62,145 nt of DNA from Diphasiastrum complanatum (lineage: Eukaryota > Streptophyta > Lycopodiopsida > Lycopodiales > Lycopodiaceae), in assembly GCA_029204225.1 (NCBI GenBank), contig MU833037.1, forward strand, positions 1 to 62,145, in the 5' to 3' direction. The translations under genes were made by a program, and so were the position numbers. Shown here piece after piece: positions 1 through 10,499 of this stretch. The notes beneath the pieces were generated by a model, which was not told the origin of the DNA, made no database searches, and worked only from the letters and a program-made list of their open reading frames with translations. Numbering within the stretch: position 1 is the first letter of the stretch; each line of letters starts with the position of its first letter.

Positions 1-37
1 AAAAGTACATCGTAATATACATGATTCTGTTTTGCAG

Positions 38-2221
38 GATGTTATATCCTCTTTAGACAAAACAGAGCCAGGCCCCCTCCTTTCGTTCCTTTGCGTCGCC
101 TTGTGGTGAACGAAGCCATTCGTATAGTAAAAGAGGATATACCTGAATTCCTTAATATGTTTCGTGGCTATGGATACCTTAGGGAGTTGAGCATATTTCT
201 TGTATCTTTGAAAAGAATCGGCCATACTGATTTAGAGGTGACACAATATGACCTTGACCAGTGGGGTCCAATATGGCACGAGGTCAATGATGAATTTGAG
301 CAAGATTTGGCCGGCAGTGAAGAGTGGGCTCATATGTCCAACAAGAAGTTCATCATATGGGATGGGAACCACAGAGCACAGGCTTGGATGAGCCAAATCC
401 ATCAAGGTTAAATACTTTGGCATTATTATAATATTTAAATATTGTTGCATTGAATTTGATACATATAAACATAGCTGCATATAACTGCATGTTGTTTGAA
501 GAGGCCATTAATTGGTTATAGAAACTACTAGTATATTGTTACAATATCTTTCCACTGTAATCTTTAATCGATAGGTTTTCTTTACGTTTCATTGATATAA
601 AATTGTGAATGTGCAATCCTGTAATGATTTGTATTATGGTAGACTTTCCCACCATCAAGGCCGCCATGTTAGGATAAAGTGCAGTTTCTGGAGGTATCCA
701 GGGTCCATGAGGGAGAGCTGATATTGGCATTGAACTCCATGAACAGGTTAGCCAAAATCAAAGCGATACTTTTGTGTAGTTTGTGTTTTGGATTTCTCTT
801 GGAACCAGGTTGGTCTACAATAAATAGTGGTGTTGTAGGTTGACTCAAATTCACGTACCCCACACGTTATCGCATGATATTTTCATGCTTCAGAAGTTTG
901 GGCTGGCAGAGAAAGATACCCTGTTCAAATACATGTCACCCGAAGATCGGATATGGATGGAGATTGAGATGAGGAGGGAGCACAAGAATACAAGGCGGGC
1001 ATGGTATAATTACCCTATGGCCATTCTTGGGCAACTTGTCTTGAAGGTATGTCCTTGACCACGTCGTGGATAGTGAAAGTGATTTCTATTAGTCAATTTA
1101 TATTTTTCTGTCAAGTCTCTAAAATTGGATCTATTATTGTTTGGCCGATTCATGCAGGATGACTACAAGCGGATGCTCCAATCTACTATGGCTAGGATAG
1201 ACATAAGCAAGTTGTATCTAGATGAAGTGCAGATTCATTATGATGCTGCTGTCAAGGCAAGTGCATGGTCATGGTCGATGGATGTATACATTCATTTCAC
1301 GTGTTGTGTTTGTGTTTGTGAAAAATATACTAACATTCTATGCAATCAGGTTGTAGAGACATCGATCAAGGACAAAGCGTATAAGCTGTCATATATCGCC
1401 AATCCCGCAAATGGATCCGGTTTCTTTCATGTTCTATACAATCTGGACTGGAATTCGAGGGGACTAGCTATGACAGAAGACAAGCTGCAAATGATTGTTT
1501 CTTCTACAATTGGACTGCAAAGTAAGCAAATCTCTGATTGATCATTAGTTCATTTGTTTGCAAGTTCGCGTATCACATGATGGAATGACTACTTTACACA
1601 TGATTGCAAGAAAAAGGAGATTTTGGCTACCTTGGCTGGTGACAAACAAATCATAGAATCCCATGGCATGAGTTCAGACAATAAGGGACTCTGCAAATAT
1701 ATGGCCAAGGAAACATATTGGTGGCATTTGATAGAGGTAGCCAAGAGCATATTGGCTCCATTGGCTGCGGGCCTTGAGCAACTACCAGAAGAAGATGCCT
1801 ACTTTAGGAGGCAGCGTCAATTGCATTTCAAACATGCATTTGGCAACTTGGAAAAGGACATGAGAAATGCAAATCCTATGGAAAAACAACCAGGACTACC
1901 ACATGCAGCGAGACGACTAGCATACAGGTACCAAAATTGCACCGCTCATGTTTTTTCCTTTTCTACATCCATGCAGTGTTGTTAATGCATGGGGCTTTTC
2001 ACGGTAGGTGGCTTCTCTCGTTGAAAGATGAGCATATTATAGGCAGGATCCCTTTGGAAGTTTTTGACTGGATGAGTTTTGAGAGCACCTCCTCCATGTA
2101 TCCCTCTGAGTGGAAGGAGCTTGGCCTCACACGGTGGGAGCTTACCAGATGCCCCTGGTGGCTTGACTACCCTAGAGGGATAATTCCTACTTCTGAGGAG
2201 GACTTACACATATCATTCTAG
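38..2221 (+). CDS. Multi-exon plant gene with ParB/DGQHR-like motif, 5'-truncated
   Basis: I do not recognise the family. Exons read as 38-406, 839-1046, 1158-1256, 1350-1521, about 1611 or 1657 to 1927, and 2008-2221. Junction phases agree for 1046/1158, 1256/1350 and 1927/2008. The 1257-1349 intron has a GC donor in the context AAG|GCAAGT, the usual form of GC-AG introns. The first exon encodes FIIWDGNHRAQAW (about 390 nt from its start), resembling the D-G-x-H-R signature of ParB/DndB-like folds. Later exons are rich in W, H and charged residues and encode ELTRCPWWLDYPRGI near the end. No start codon is visible because the gene enters from the left edge. Phases do not fit between 406 and 839 without a small unseen exon, and the 1521 junction has two possible acceptors. 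It may be a live host gene or a recently decayed one. Confidence 0.55.
1257..1349 (+). other. GC-AG intron
   Basis: The donor is AAG|GCAAGT and the acceptor is ATCAG|GTT. Removing the segment keeps phase 0 between DAAVK and VVETS. GC donors are a minor but normal class in plants and need this strong consensus, which is present. Confidence 0.6.
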
Positions 2222-2624
2222 CAGACTATCCATGACCGCTCCATGTCTCATGAAGCTCCTGTGCAAGGCTCTGCATTAAGAAAAAAATCGGCAGCATCTA
2301 ACATTCCACAACCCTTGAGGTCAAGGTCAAGGAGGAGGCTACATTTGTAGGAGGTGAATCCATAGGAGGAGCAAGTCATGGGCATCGATCTACCACCACC
2401 ACATGCCCATGGTCAGGAGGATCCCGACTACACTACATGTGCGTCTCCTATGCTATGTATAAACTCATTTTTGAAATCTATTTGGCATAAGATTGTGTGC
2501 ATAGATAGTACAATAAATATTTGTAGTGATTGATCCCTTTGTTTTTTTTTTATGTATCCAGAATTACGTGGCCCCAGATCAGTATGCGCGATTCTTGATA
2601 ATGTGGTCACCATGGTTGACTTGA
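2219..2624 (+). pseudogene. In-frame continuation of the upstream gene past TAG codons
   Basis: After the TAG at 2219-2221 the same frame stays open with sensible composition (HDRSMSHEAPVQG, then a basic RSRSRRR run) and meets only two more stops, TAG at 2348 and TAG at 2363, up to about 2438. After an intron-like stretch with a T-rich acceptor (about 2440-2561), 2562-2621 reads NYVAPDQYARFLIMWSPWLT and then TGA. This suggests the gene once ended near 2624 and now carries nonsense codons. Alternatively, 2221 is the true end and the rest is chance. The exact downstream splice junction is not resolved. Confidence 0.35.
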
Positions 2625-2655
2625 AGACTGAATCTTTACGAACAATAAGAATTTT

Positions 2656-3525
2656 TTATGAACACATCAAAAGAGAATCACCACCGCCTAGACCCTCATC
2701 ATTAGTAGTAAAGTTGATTTGCTTGCTACCTTCATCTCTTTGCTTCTTCAAACATTCATTTGCAAAATGCCCTTGGATTCCACAATAAAAGCATTTCAAC
2801 TTAGACTTATCTTTCTTTTTGCCAAAAAAAGAAGTCTCACCTTGATCTTGCCCTTTAGACCACTTGCCTTTGCCTTTGCCCTTGAACTTGCCTTTGATGA
2901 ACATAGCATCCTCTTCATGATGAGATGTCGATGTAGATCCACCTCCTCTTGATTGAAGCCTATACTCCTCATTCACCAATATCTCTTGCAAATCCACAAT
3001 ACTTGGAAAAGTCTTTTGAATAGCAAAACTTTGAACAAGATTAGCATGATCATCCAACGAGCCATTAAGTATAACTTGAACAAGCTCTACCTCCTTAATG
3101 CTTTCATCAATACATGCTAACTCATCATTGAATGCCTTAACCCTCAAAACAAAAGCATGAGTACTCTCTTCCTTCTTTTGAAAACTTTGAAAGATTTGCC
3201 TCCTAAGAGTAAGCACTCTTGATGTAGACTTGGATTCATAAAGCTTCTTCAAAGCTTCCCAAGCCTCCAAAGATGATGTGCACTTACCAACTTCCTTGAG
3301 AAGTTCATTGGTAACATTCATCTTGATCATGTGTAGAGCTTTCTTTGCTCTCTTGTCATACCTCATTTGATCTTGTTGAGTTTTTGGTCTCTCCTCCAAA
3401 CCTACAACAATCTCCATCAACTCATTCATCTCCAATAAGGACTCCATCCTCACCGTCCAAGTAGAATAGTTGATTGAGGTAAGCCTATCATTGCTCTCCA
3501 ACATAAAGCCTCCACTTGTAGCCAT
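2656..3525 (-). pseudogene. Ty1/Copia gag, 3'-truncated
   Basis: The 289-residue frame starts MATSGGFMLESNDRL and carries a UBN2-type gag domain (about residues 15-190), a lysine/glycine-rich linker and a CCHC zinc knuckle CFYCGIQGHFANEC (about 243-256). Gag coats the retrotransposon RNA in cytoplasmic particles. It is closely related to the gag at 18671-20272. The frame diverges and stops just after the segment that precedes protease in that relative, so protease, integrase and RT are absent. It abuts the 3' side of the gene ending near 2624. A leader of about 560 nt without an ORF separates it from the primer site at 4084-4095. Confidence 0.85.
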
Positions 3526-4083
3526 GTTGAAGTGAATTGATCTTCTCTTTCAACCTGTTCCAATGCACAAAGCACTCTCTTGAATTTCAAAAAATGAACT
3601 CAAGAAGAAATCACAAAGACATGGAACCTCTCAAATCTCTTCTAGCACTTCTAACTAGAAAATCAACACATAGAATAGTGAAATCTTGATCAACCTATGA
3701 TCTATCCTCAATCTAATGATTCTTGCCACTTCCTAAGATTGAAACACACTCAAATGAAGTTCAGTAACCTCACAAACTAGAGATCCAATCAAAAGTAGGG
3801 TTTTGACAAAATCACAAAAATTGAAACTTGGTATATCTTCTTGTAGACTCCAATGAGACCTTCCTAATGCACCAAAAATCATCTAATTCCAGTAAACCAA
3901 GTGTGAAATCGGAATTGATCAAGTATCTAACCCTATATTGAGTTTTGACCTACAAAAGATCAATTCTACACCTGCAAAAATGCTGAATTTTGAGTAGAGA
4001 TCAATCTAGCATGCTCTAGCATTGGTAACTCCTCCAAATCTTTGATAAATGTGGCTGATCCTTTCATAACCTGAAACACAAGA
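3526..4083 (-). other. Copia untranslated leader
   Basis: AT-rich segment between primer site and gag on the minus strand, with no ORF. It matches in position, and loosely in sequence (a run like CACAAAGCACTCTCTTGAATT), the leader of the element at 15675-21532. Confidence 0.6.
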
Positions 4084-4095
4084 GCTTTGATACCA
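4084..4095 (-). promoter_or_regulatory. Copia primer-binding site
   Basis: On the minus strand this reads TGGTATCAAAGC, one mismatch from TGGTATCAGAGC, the complement of the initiator Met-tRNA 3' end used by plant Copia elements. It directly abuts the LTR that starts at 4096. Confidence 0.8.
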
Positions 4096-4749
4096 TGTGA
4101 AGGATTTCAGATCATTCAAGATCCAATCCATGTCCCGAATCTTTGGTTACAATAAGGAGCAAACCAACAATCCTGCCAATGTAGAAAAATTAGCATCTAC
4201 GTACAAAATGAGATGCAAACTCTAAGAGATATTGATCAAACATGAACCAAAACATATAATATGTTTGCTGTCCATAAAATTACAGTACCCTACTATATTT
4301 CACACGTGTGGAACAAAAAATAACAATAAATGATCATTCTACACATAGAATTGCAAGATAACACCAAGATAGTGCACCAATGAGTAGTAGAACCCAAAGA
4401 GAACCATGTATAATGATGAAATGAGAGAGAGAAGAGAGAAGATGTGTCTCTCTACGAGTTACATCCTTTTATAGAGTTTTCAAACCCTATTTGGCCACTT
4501 GGCTTTCCCTCCAAAATGTAAACCCTACTATTTTTGGGTCTAGATTCAATGTACCCAAAGTTCAAATTTGAATCTCTCTCAAACTTGACTACCAACTTTC
4601 CCACACTTTCCAAAAGTGTTTATTGAATGTATTTTAAACTAATATAACTTCAAAAAGTTTATCTCTAAGCCTAAAATGAGTTTTGGCCTCTTATTGACAA
4701 TTTACCAAAATGTGACTAAACTAGACTAAACTAGTTGAAATCTCTCACA
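4096..4749 (-). repeat. Copia LTR (654 bp)
   Basis: Runs from TGTGAAGGATTT to CTCTCACA, giving TG...CA ends. It is bounded by a primer site on the low side and by a polypurine-type tract (complement AAGGAAGGG) on the high side, so it serves as 5' LTR of the gag at 2656-3525 and 3' LTR of Copia debris above 4750. It carries a TATA-like box at 4465-4473 on the minus strand and the palindrome core CACACGTGTG at 4301-4310. A 63-bp stretch of it recurs at 40632-40694. Confidence 0.8.
4465..4473 (-). promoter_or_regulatory. TATA box in Copia LTR
   Basis: Minus strand reads TATAAAAGG, placed inside the LTR upstream of a leader and gag in the same orientation, as expected of the U3/R promoter. Confidence 0.5.
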
Positions 4750-5969
4750 CACCCTTCCTTAATGAGCTTGGATATTTCCTTGATATCCCTTTTGACTCTA
4801 CTCCTCTCCCCTTTGATGAAGTATGCTTTTGCATTGAACTTTGAGTATGATCAATGTGGAGCCTCAATAGTAAAAGAACACATCTCCATGCTATAAAAGT
4901 GCTTTCAAAAGTGTGCCACAACATTTACCACCTCAAAATGCCAACAAATGTGTGACTTGGATTGTTGTACAAGAAGGTATTGTTAGGTCCGCGTCTTTAG
5001 CAAATATGGGATGGTAAATGATCTAGAAAAGATCAAGATATTATTAGATCTTTCGACATCGACTACAACCTCAATTGAAGATGTTCTTAGGGGTTGTATG
5101 CTATTAGTATAGAAGATATGTTAGGGCCTATGAAACATGCACCTATCCCCTAACAAAATTTTTGGAAAATGATGAGGAGTGAGAGTGGATTGGCAATTGA
5201 AAAATAGACTTTCAAAAATTAGAAGCATTAGCTAGCACCCCAAAACTAAAACTCTTGATGCATGATAGGGAAATATGCATTTACCACCACGATTGAGAAT
5301 CACATCAATTATTGTTCAGCTCTGGAATAAGATCTACCATCTCATTATCTTGTAAGATGAAAATGAGCATCTCATAACTCAACCATACCAAGGCAAAGAA
5401 AATTCACTTATGCATAACATACATTGTATAGTCATTACTTATTGTGTACTTTTCACACATGTGAGGACATCTCAAACAATGTGAATGATCTCCTAAGATG
5501 TGTGTGATTGCACGTAGATCAACCTTGTATGAGATACAAGCATACTAGCTCAATAATCTAAGGCAAGAGCACTCCACATGCATCTATCACAAACCATTCA
5601 TCACACATAATGAAAGACAACTTTGGATGAAACAAACTAAGTATAAAATTGGCTTGCTCTCGGGTAGAGAGAGAACATCAAAAAATTTCTAAGTGTTGGA
5701 GCTTGCTACATCTCAATCTTGCTACAAAAAAATAAGTGTGGACTCTGTGAAATTACTATACTTTAGGACCATAAATGGATCATAGAAATATCCACAAGAG
5801 TGGTTGCTTGCTTAACAATCTATCAAAAAACTAGACACAAAAAAGTTGATCTAGATTGGCAATTTGACAAACAACAAGCAATAACAATCAAAGCATTGAT
5901 CATAAACTGTAATCCGAGTCCACATGTTTTAATCAAGCTAGATTTGCCAATTTTTGGCAATTTTTCACA
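4750..5969 (-). pseudogene. Copia 3' end debris and unassigned AT-rich sequence
   Basis: Minus-strand translation just above the LTR ends EISKLIKEG, which lines up with the LKLVEEGV terminus of the pol at 16323-18689, so this is the decayed 3' end of a Copia pol with its polypurine tract. Upstream residues (AYFIKGERSRVKR) fit weakly, and there are stops. From about 4900 to 5930 I see no ORF or recognisable motif. The segment ends with CAATTTTTCACA, the terminal sequence shared by the LTRs at 7610 and 15675, so a further degraded LTR probably ends at 5969. Confidence 0.4.
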
Positions 5970-5988
5970 CTCCTCAAATTTAGCTTGA
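5933..5988. repeat. Imperfect inverted repeat at an LTR end
   Basis: Arms TCAAGCTAGATTTG (5933-5946) and CAAATTTAGCTTGA (5975-5988) are complementary at 13 of 14 positions around a 28-nt loop containing the LTR terminus and the CTCCTC polypurine complement. The right arm recurs near 14428. Confidence 0.6.
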
Positions 5989-6178
5989 TCTATTTACAAC
6001 TCTCTTTACTAGATGAATGAATGCTTTTAGAAATGTCTAAAAAATCCAGTTACAAACAAGGAACTTTTGAGACTCCAATAGAGAATGATGTCCATGAAGG
6101 ATCTTTCACCACCTCTTAAAGGATCCCTTACAAGATGTTCCACAAACGTGTCTATATATATGTAGCACACTTCAAAAA

Positions 6179-6616
6179 CTATACATCATGCCAAGCCATG
6201 GATTCCAAGGCATTTTGTGCACTTGAAGATACATCAATTAAACTATTAAGTGCATACATAATGTTGCCAAAGACAACTTTCCTTGCTTGATCCATATGAT
6301 TGAGCCTTGATGGCTCCATCTTGATACTCAGGGTTTTTCTTGGAGTCTTCGGGTCTTGAGCTTGCTCCTCCACTTGACTTGACTCCAAACCATCAATTAT
6401 TTGAATAAGGTGTTGATCAAAAGGTGCTTCTTCAAGTTTACAAATCTTCCACTCTTGAAAGATCACATTTCCACCATTGACAACTTCTTTGGTGGAAAAC
6501 ATGTAGATTCTACAATCTCTACTTGAAGAGCAAAACACTACCATTATTCCTATCATTGAAGTAGGATAATATTTGGTCCTTATATTGGAATGATCATGCA
6601 CAAAGCATGTGGACAA
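6179..6616 (-). pseudogene. Copia pol linker fragment (integrase end to RT start)
   Basis: The 145-residue minus frame contains a degenerate strand of the type IYMFSTKEVVNGGNVIF, an acidic/proline linker, and ends NALESMAWHDV, matching the start of Copia reverse transcriptase (ALES.EW..V/A). It is cut immediately after that point. It probably belongs to the same minus-strand Copia whose later RT part lies at 7074-7604, or to a second copy; the order of the pieces shows rearrangement. No catalytic residue is contained in it. Confidence 0.5.
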
Positions 6617-7073
6617 AATATTTTCAAAACAAATGATGTTTCATCTTTTATGACACTATTCAAACTATTACAAAAATCGTCATCCAATAAAATTGCTTTA
6701 CCATCAACAAATGTAGATTGAAAAACATTCAACTTTCATTGCCTACTTCAAGATGTTCTCTTTCTGGAAAAACTACTAGGCATCAATATATTACTATACA
6801 CAATTGTACATTTGAGAAATCCAAACATGAACGATTTCAAGTAATTTAGTTGGGAAAATCCAATAACTTATACCTAAAAGTTAGATAGAGAAAAACTCTC
6901 AAAAATTTTGGTGATATCTCCAAATATTTCTTTCTATGAGACTTCCTTTTGCTAGATATCCTTGTATGCAATGTCTATAAAAAGAGTTAACTTGCATGTT
7001 GTATGTAAAAGTTGTGCAAATTGATGTCATCATTTTCAATGGCAATGACAACAACTTTGGAGTTTCAAGCCTT

Positions 7074-7604
7074 TCATATGAGCAATAAAATTGCTAATCT
7101 GATTACATTCCAAATGTTGATTACATTCTTGCAATGTATTATTTCCAAGTATGACCAAGAAAAACAATTGGGTTTCGTACAAACCGTAAGGTACATCAAA
7201 CTCCCAATTAGATTTTGATATGGCATCCTTTGCATCTTTTGTCTTTTCTCATCATGCTTGGGCAAGTTTGCTTCGACAATCTGGCTCCAACCATCATCGG
7301 CATCGCCTTCTCTTTGCAATGGATCATCCCATATTGCTTCAACACTTTCTCAACATATTCGGACTGGTTCAGATGCATGACTCCTCTCTTTCAGTCTCTT
7401 TCAATCTGCAACCCCAAATATTTTGTTGTTTCTCCTAGATCTGTGATTTTGTAATTTGTAGATATTGACTCTTCGTTTCATTGATTAACGTCAAAAAATT
7501 TCATCATCACAGAATTGTCCACAAATATTGTCAAAATCATGAACTTTTCTTCTATCCTTTTAATGTAGACATTGTTGTGTCGGATAGAAGTCTAGAGACT
7601 TCAA
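7074..7604 (-). pseudogene. Copia RT 3' part, frameshifted (lower half of a split element)
   Basis: Frames on the minus strand read in pieces: a ..GETTKYLGLQIERD..-type segment, YVEKVLKQYGM, and RMPYQNLIGSLMYLTVCTKP. These are the standard order after the YVDD motif of Copia RT. Several frameshifts and stops separate them. The upstream half of this pol lies at 12933-14387; the two were separated by insertion of the LTR element at 7610-12927, whose AAGAC duplication marks the cut. About 6617-7073 gives no readable domain. Confidence 0.7.
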
Positions 7605-7609
7605 AAGAC

Positions 7610-8440
7610 TGTGGAAAAAGTACAAAAAGGACCAAGAGTGGATCCTAATCTGATCCTCAAGAGGGATTGGTTGTCAGATTACTTGATCTATCAATCTACT
7701 TCAAATTAAGATCAACCTAGATCAATTCTAGACACAAAATCCTAACAAGAACAATCATTAATTGAAGGTAAGTGTACTTTATGGTTTCACACGTGTGAAA
7801 CACTGTCTGAGTACGGACTCCGACCTAAAAATCAAGTACACATTGATAGAACCTCAAAACAATCAAAACAAATGTAGACAAATGGAGAGAATCACTCAAA
7901 ATTGCTTCCAAAACCAAGATTGGTGTCTCACATTGATTATGGCCAAATGTGGCTCTATATATACAATAAGTGGAGCTCGTGGTACTGATCATCCCTCTGA
8001 TCCCACATGTGTGAAGGTGCTTTGTCATATGATGATTCATCATGCAAAACTGACACTTGGACAAAACCTTCTATTTTGAGCACTTTTGGTCCATTTTCCT
8101 TCTATATGGAGATCTACTTGGAAATCTTCTAGAAGTCAAAATTCGCCTACTTCAGCTTATTCCACACATGTGAGATGTCCTCTACACATGGGATATGACA
8201 CCTAACCAAAGGATGTGGCTCATGCAATCAATAGATTGATGCCATGTGTCATATGTCTAGAAAACTAGTTTTTGGCCTTTTTAGCCACTAGAACTTGAAT
8301 TAAATCATATGTACAACCTATATGATTATGGTACATGACAAGTACACTACTTTCACACGTGGGAACAGGCTCCACACATGTGTTTTTATCTATATACAAG
8401 ATTTTTGGCCTCTACCAAGCTTACTTTTGCATTTTTCACA
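7610..8440 (-). repeat. 3' LTR of the non-autonomous element (831 bp)
   Basis: Begins TGTGGAAAAAGT and ends TTTTTCACA. It contains a perfect 16-bp palindrome TTTCACACGTGTGAAA at 7785-7800, a TATATATAG box on the minus strand at 7955-7963, and several further CACATGTG or CACGTG cores. Forward-strand ORFs over this stretch are incidental. Confidence 0.9.
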
Positions 8441-8563
8441 CTCCTCAAAAATCTAGCTTGATGGAAAACATGATGATCTTGAACTTGACTCCATGGGCTG
8501 AATTGGTCTTTGTTGGTTCAAAAGGTGTGAAGATCAGCCAATGAGCTTGATGTTGATCTGAAA

Positions 8564-9001
8564 TCACCATATCCATGATAGTGCTTCTTTGATGTTGACA
8601 TCTTTGATGAACTTGAGAGCTTTGCACCATCCTAGCACCTCCAAAATTGATTCCTTCCAAATTTCATGTAGATGCTTGACTTTGAGGCTTGCTCCTTCTT
8701 CATGTGCATGCTCCTTCATGAGAAAATAAATATTTCTTCTTGATTTATTAGGATCACAAAGATCTAACATCATGTTACTACGATCTAGAGCATTAGACTC
8801 ATCCAAATTGGCAAGACTATGCATGCTATAATAACAAAGTGTTTGCATCATATCTTCATGCTTGTTTACCATGCTAATCTCTGATCCATTGAGGCTAAAT
8901 ACTTCATTATGGAGATAAGTGTCTTTAGAAGATGATTCACTTACTCTCGTAAAGAGTTTACAATTTGCCTCAATACAAATTTTCAAACTATGAGTGAACA
9001 A
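8564..9001 (-). CDS. C-terminal part of repeat protein (frameshifted from 9015-10499)
   Basis: A 145-residue frame that continues the protein encoded at 9015-10499 after a frame change near 9010: reading upstream of 9001 gives KCKSINDL, which lines up with KIMNDV in the first repeat. The part CKLFTRVSESSSKDTYLHNEVFSL parallels CKLLMRISEASKVDTYIHKQVVSL in the upstream frame, so it is the second half of repeat 2. The remainder is acidic and helical-looking with no recognised domain. It lies just inside the 3' LTR. Confidence 0.5.
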   Translation of the reverse strand: MFTHSLKICIEANCKLFTRVSESSSKDTYLHNEVFSLNGSEISMVNKHEDMMQTLCYYSMHSLANLDESNALDRSNMMLDLCDPNKSRRNIYFLMKEHAHEEGASLKVKHLHEIWKESILEVLGWCKALKFIKDVNIKEALSWIW

Positions 9002-9014
9002 ATCATTGATGCTC

Positions 9015-10499
9015 TTACATTTGATGAAATAACCATTTTCTTTCTAATTGATTTAAAATCAATTTCAACCTTTTAAGAACATCATCTATGTTCTCAAGAG
9101 AGACTTCATACTCAACTAGTATGGCTTTACTCCAATTTTGAGATGCAATGATCTCACTAAAGCAAATTGATTTATTAAATGACATAAGAGAAATAAGTAT
9201 GTGATGTATACCACATGAGATATGCTCCTCTTTCCCTTGAAATGTGAGCCACATGGACTCAACCATATTTCTTGAGTTTCTTTTTGGAATCACAATTTGA
9301 GAAGGTCTCTCCTCCTCAATCCTAGGCACACTTGAACCTTGAGAAGGATTCTCCTCCTCAATCCTTGGCACATTTGAACCTTGAGATGACTCCTTAAGAT
9401 CCTCTTCATGGTGCTCCTTTTTTATGGAAATTTGAGACCTCCATGTCTCATAATGATCACAACAACTATGACCACACAATATGCACTTCCTATGATTATC
9501 AAAATTACTTATGCTAAAAACATAAGTCCCAAAATCACCACAACTTGGCATGATTTTTCTAATATTGAAATCAAAAGGCATTTCCATCTCAATAAGGCTA
9601 ACTACTTGCTTATGGATATAAGTGTCCACTTTGGATGCTTCACTTATTCTCATAAGAAGTTTACAACTTGCCTTTAAGATTGAGAACCTACAATTTTCAT
9701 CTTTATGAATGAACACATCATTCATGATCTTATTGAAACCAAAAGATCCTACATTATGAAGATATTTCCATTTCCTTGACTTCATAACTAATGTAAGCTT
9801 ACAAGGAAAACATATTTTGCTATCTTTAAAGGCATCACACTCAACTAGTATTGCCTTAATCCACCTTTGAGATACAAAAATCTCTTCAAAGCAAAATGGT
9901 TCTTCATAAGTTGACATGAGCGCATAAATGAAACTATTTTCATTTTGTGATTGCTCCTTATTCTTGATTGATTTCTCTTGGATAATAACAATAAGTTTGA
10001 ACTTGTCCAAAGTTCCAAGCAAAATACTTTCCAAGGACATGAAATAAATCCAAGTTACTTTCATGAAAGTGTCATCTATCTTTGCATCTTGAGCCAAAAA
10101 ATGCACTTCCAAATGAAAAATTTCAAAAGATTTGACATGTGTTGTGATGGACTCTTGAAGACAAATCTTGCAAGTCCTTGTGAGACTCCAAGCCTCATTC
10201 ACCTTTCCACAAAGGAAACACCTTTCCTTGGACTTGTCCTTCTTGTATTTGCATTTTGAACTTGAAGCTCCATCCTTCACCTCGGACCCCTTGCTTTGGT
10301 TCTCCTTGGATGGATTGGTCTTCTTTTTGTAGCATCTTGAGAAAAAATATCCTCCCTTTCCACAAAGGTTGCACTCAGGATCCTTTCTTTCCTTCAATAG
10401 GATGCCACCTATTGATGCCATGTGAATAAAAAATTGTGATATGATTCTACAAATGTAATTTGTGACTTTCAAGAGACTAGATTTGAACATCTTTAACAA
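9015..10499 (-). CDS. Unknown Cys-rich two-repeat protein carried by an LTR element
   Basis: A 494-codon frame. The likely start is the ATG at 10421 (MASIGGILL), because it resembles the MATSGG starts of neighbouring Copia gags; 26 codons of leader would otherwise be added. Near the N-terminus lies a knuckle-like CNLCGKGGYFFSRC with Tyr where His is expected, then basic KKDKSKERCFLCGK. Two diverged repeats of about 200 residues follow: FCFEEIFVSQRWIKAILVE pairs with ICFSEIIASQNWSKAILVE. Between them is CILCGHSCCDH and a duplicated block (SQGSNVPRIEEE / SQGSSVPRIEEE). No gag, protease or polymerase motif is present. It may derive from a captured host gene joined to a gag start (inference). Function unknown. 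Confidence 0.6.
   Translation of the reverse strand: MLKMFKSSLLKVTNYICRIISQFFIHMASIGGILLKERKDPECNLCGKGGYFFSRCYKKKTNPSKENQSKGSEVKDGASSSKCKYKKDKSKERCFLCGKVNEAWSLTRTCKICLQESITTHVKSFEIFHLEVHFLAQDAKIDDTFMKVTWIYFMSLESILLGTLDKFKLIVIIQEKSIKNKEQSQNENSFIYALMSTYEEPFCFEEIFVSQRWIKAILVECDAFKDSKICFPCKLTLVMKSRKWKYLHNVGSFGFNKIMNDVFIHKDENCRFSILKASCKLLMRISEASKVDTYIHKQVVSLIEMEMPFDFNIRKIMPSCGDFGTYVFSISNFDNHRKCILCGHSCCDHYETWRSQISIKKEHHEEDLKESSQGSNVPRIEEENPSQGSSVPRIEEERPSQIVIPKRNSRNMVESMWLTFQGKEEHISCGIHHILISLMSFNKSICFSEIIASQNWSKAILVEYEVSLENIDDVLKRLKLILNQLERKWLFHQM
9297..9390 (-). repeat. Short in-frame tandem duplication (SQGS.VPRIEEE)
   Basis: Two adjacent units of about 45 bp in the repeat-protein frame encode SQGSNVPRIEEEN and SQGSSVPRIEEER. 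The unit length preserves frame. Confidence 0.7.

Noticed and set aside
7762-8079. Plus-strand ORF repeated at 12250-12477
   Set aside because: It lies wholly inside the two LTR copies, so duplication is not evidence of coding.
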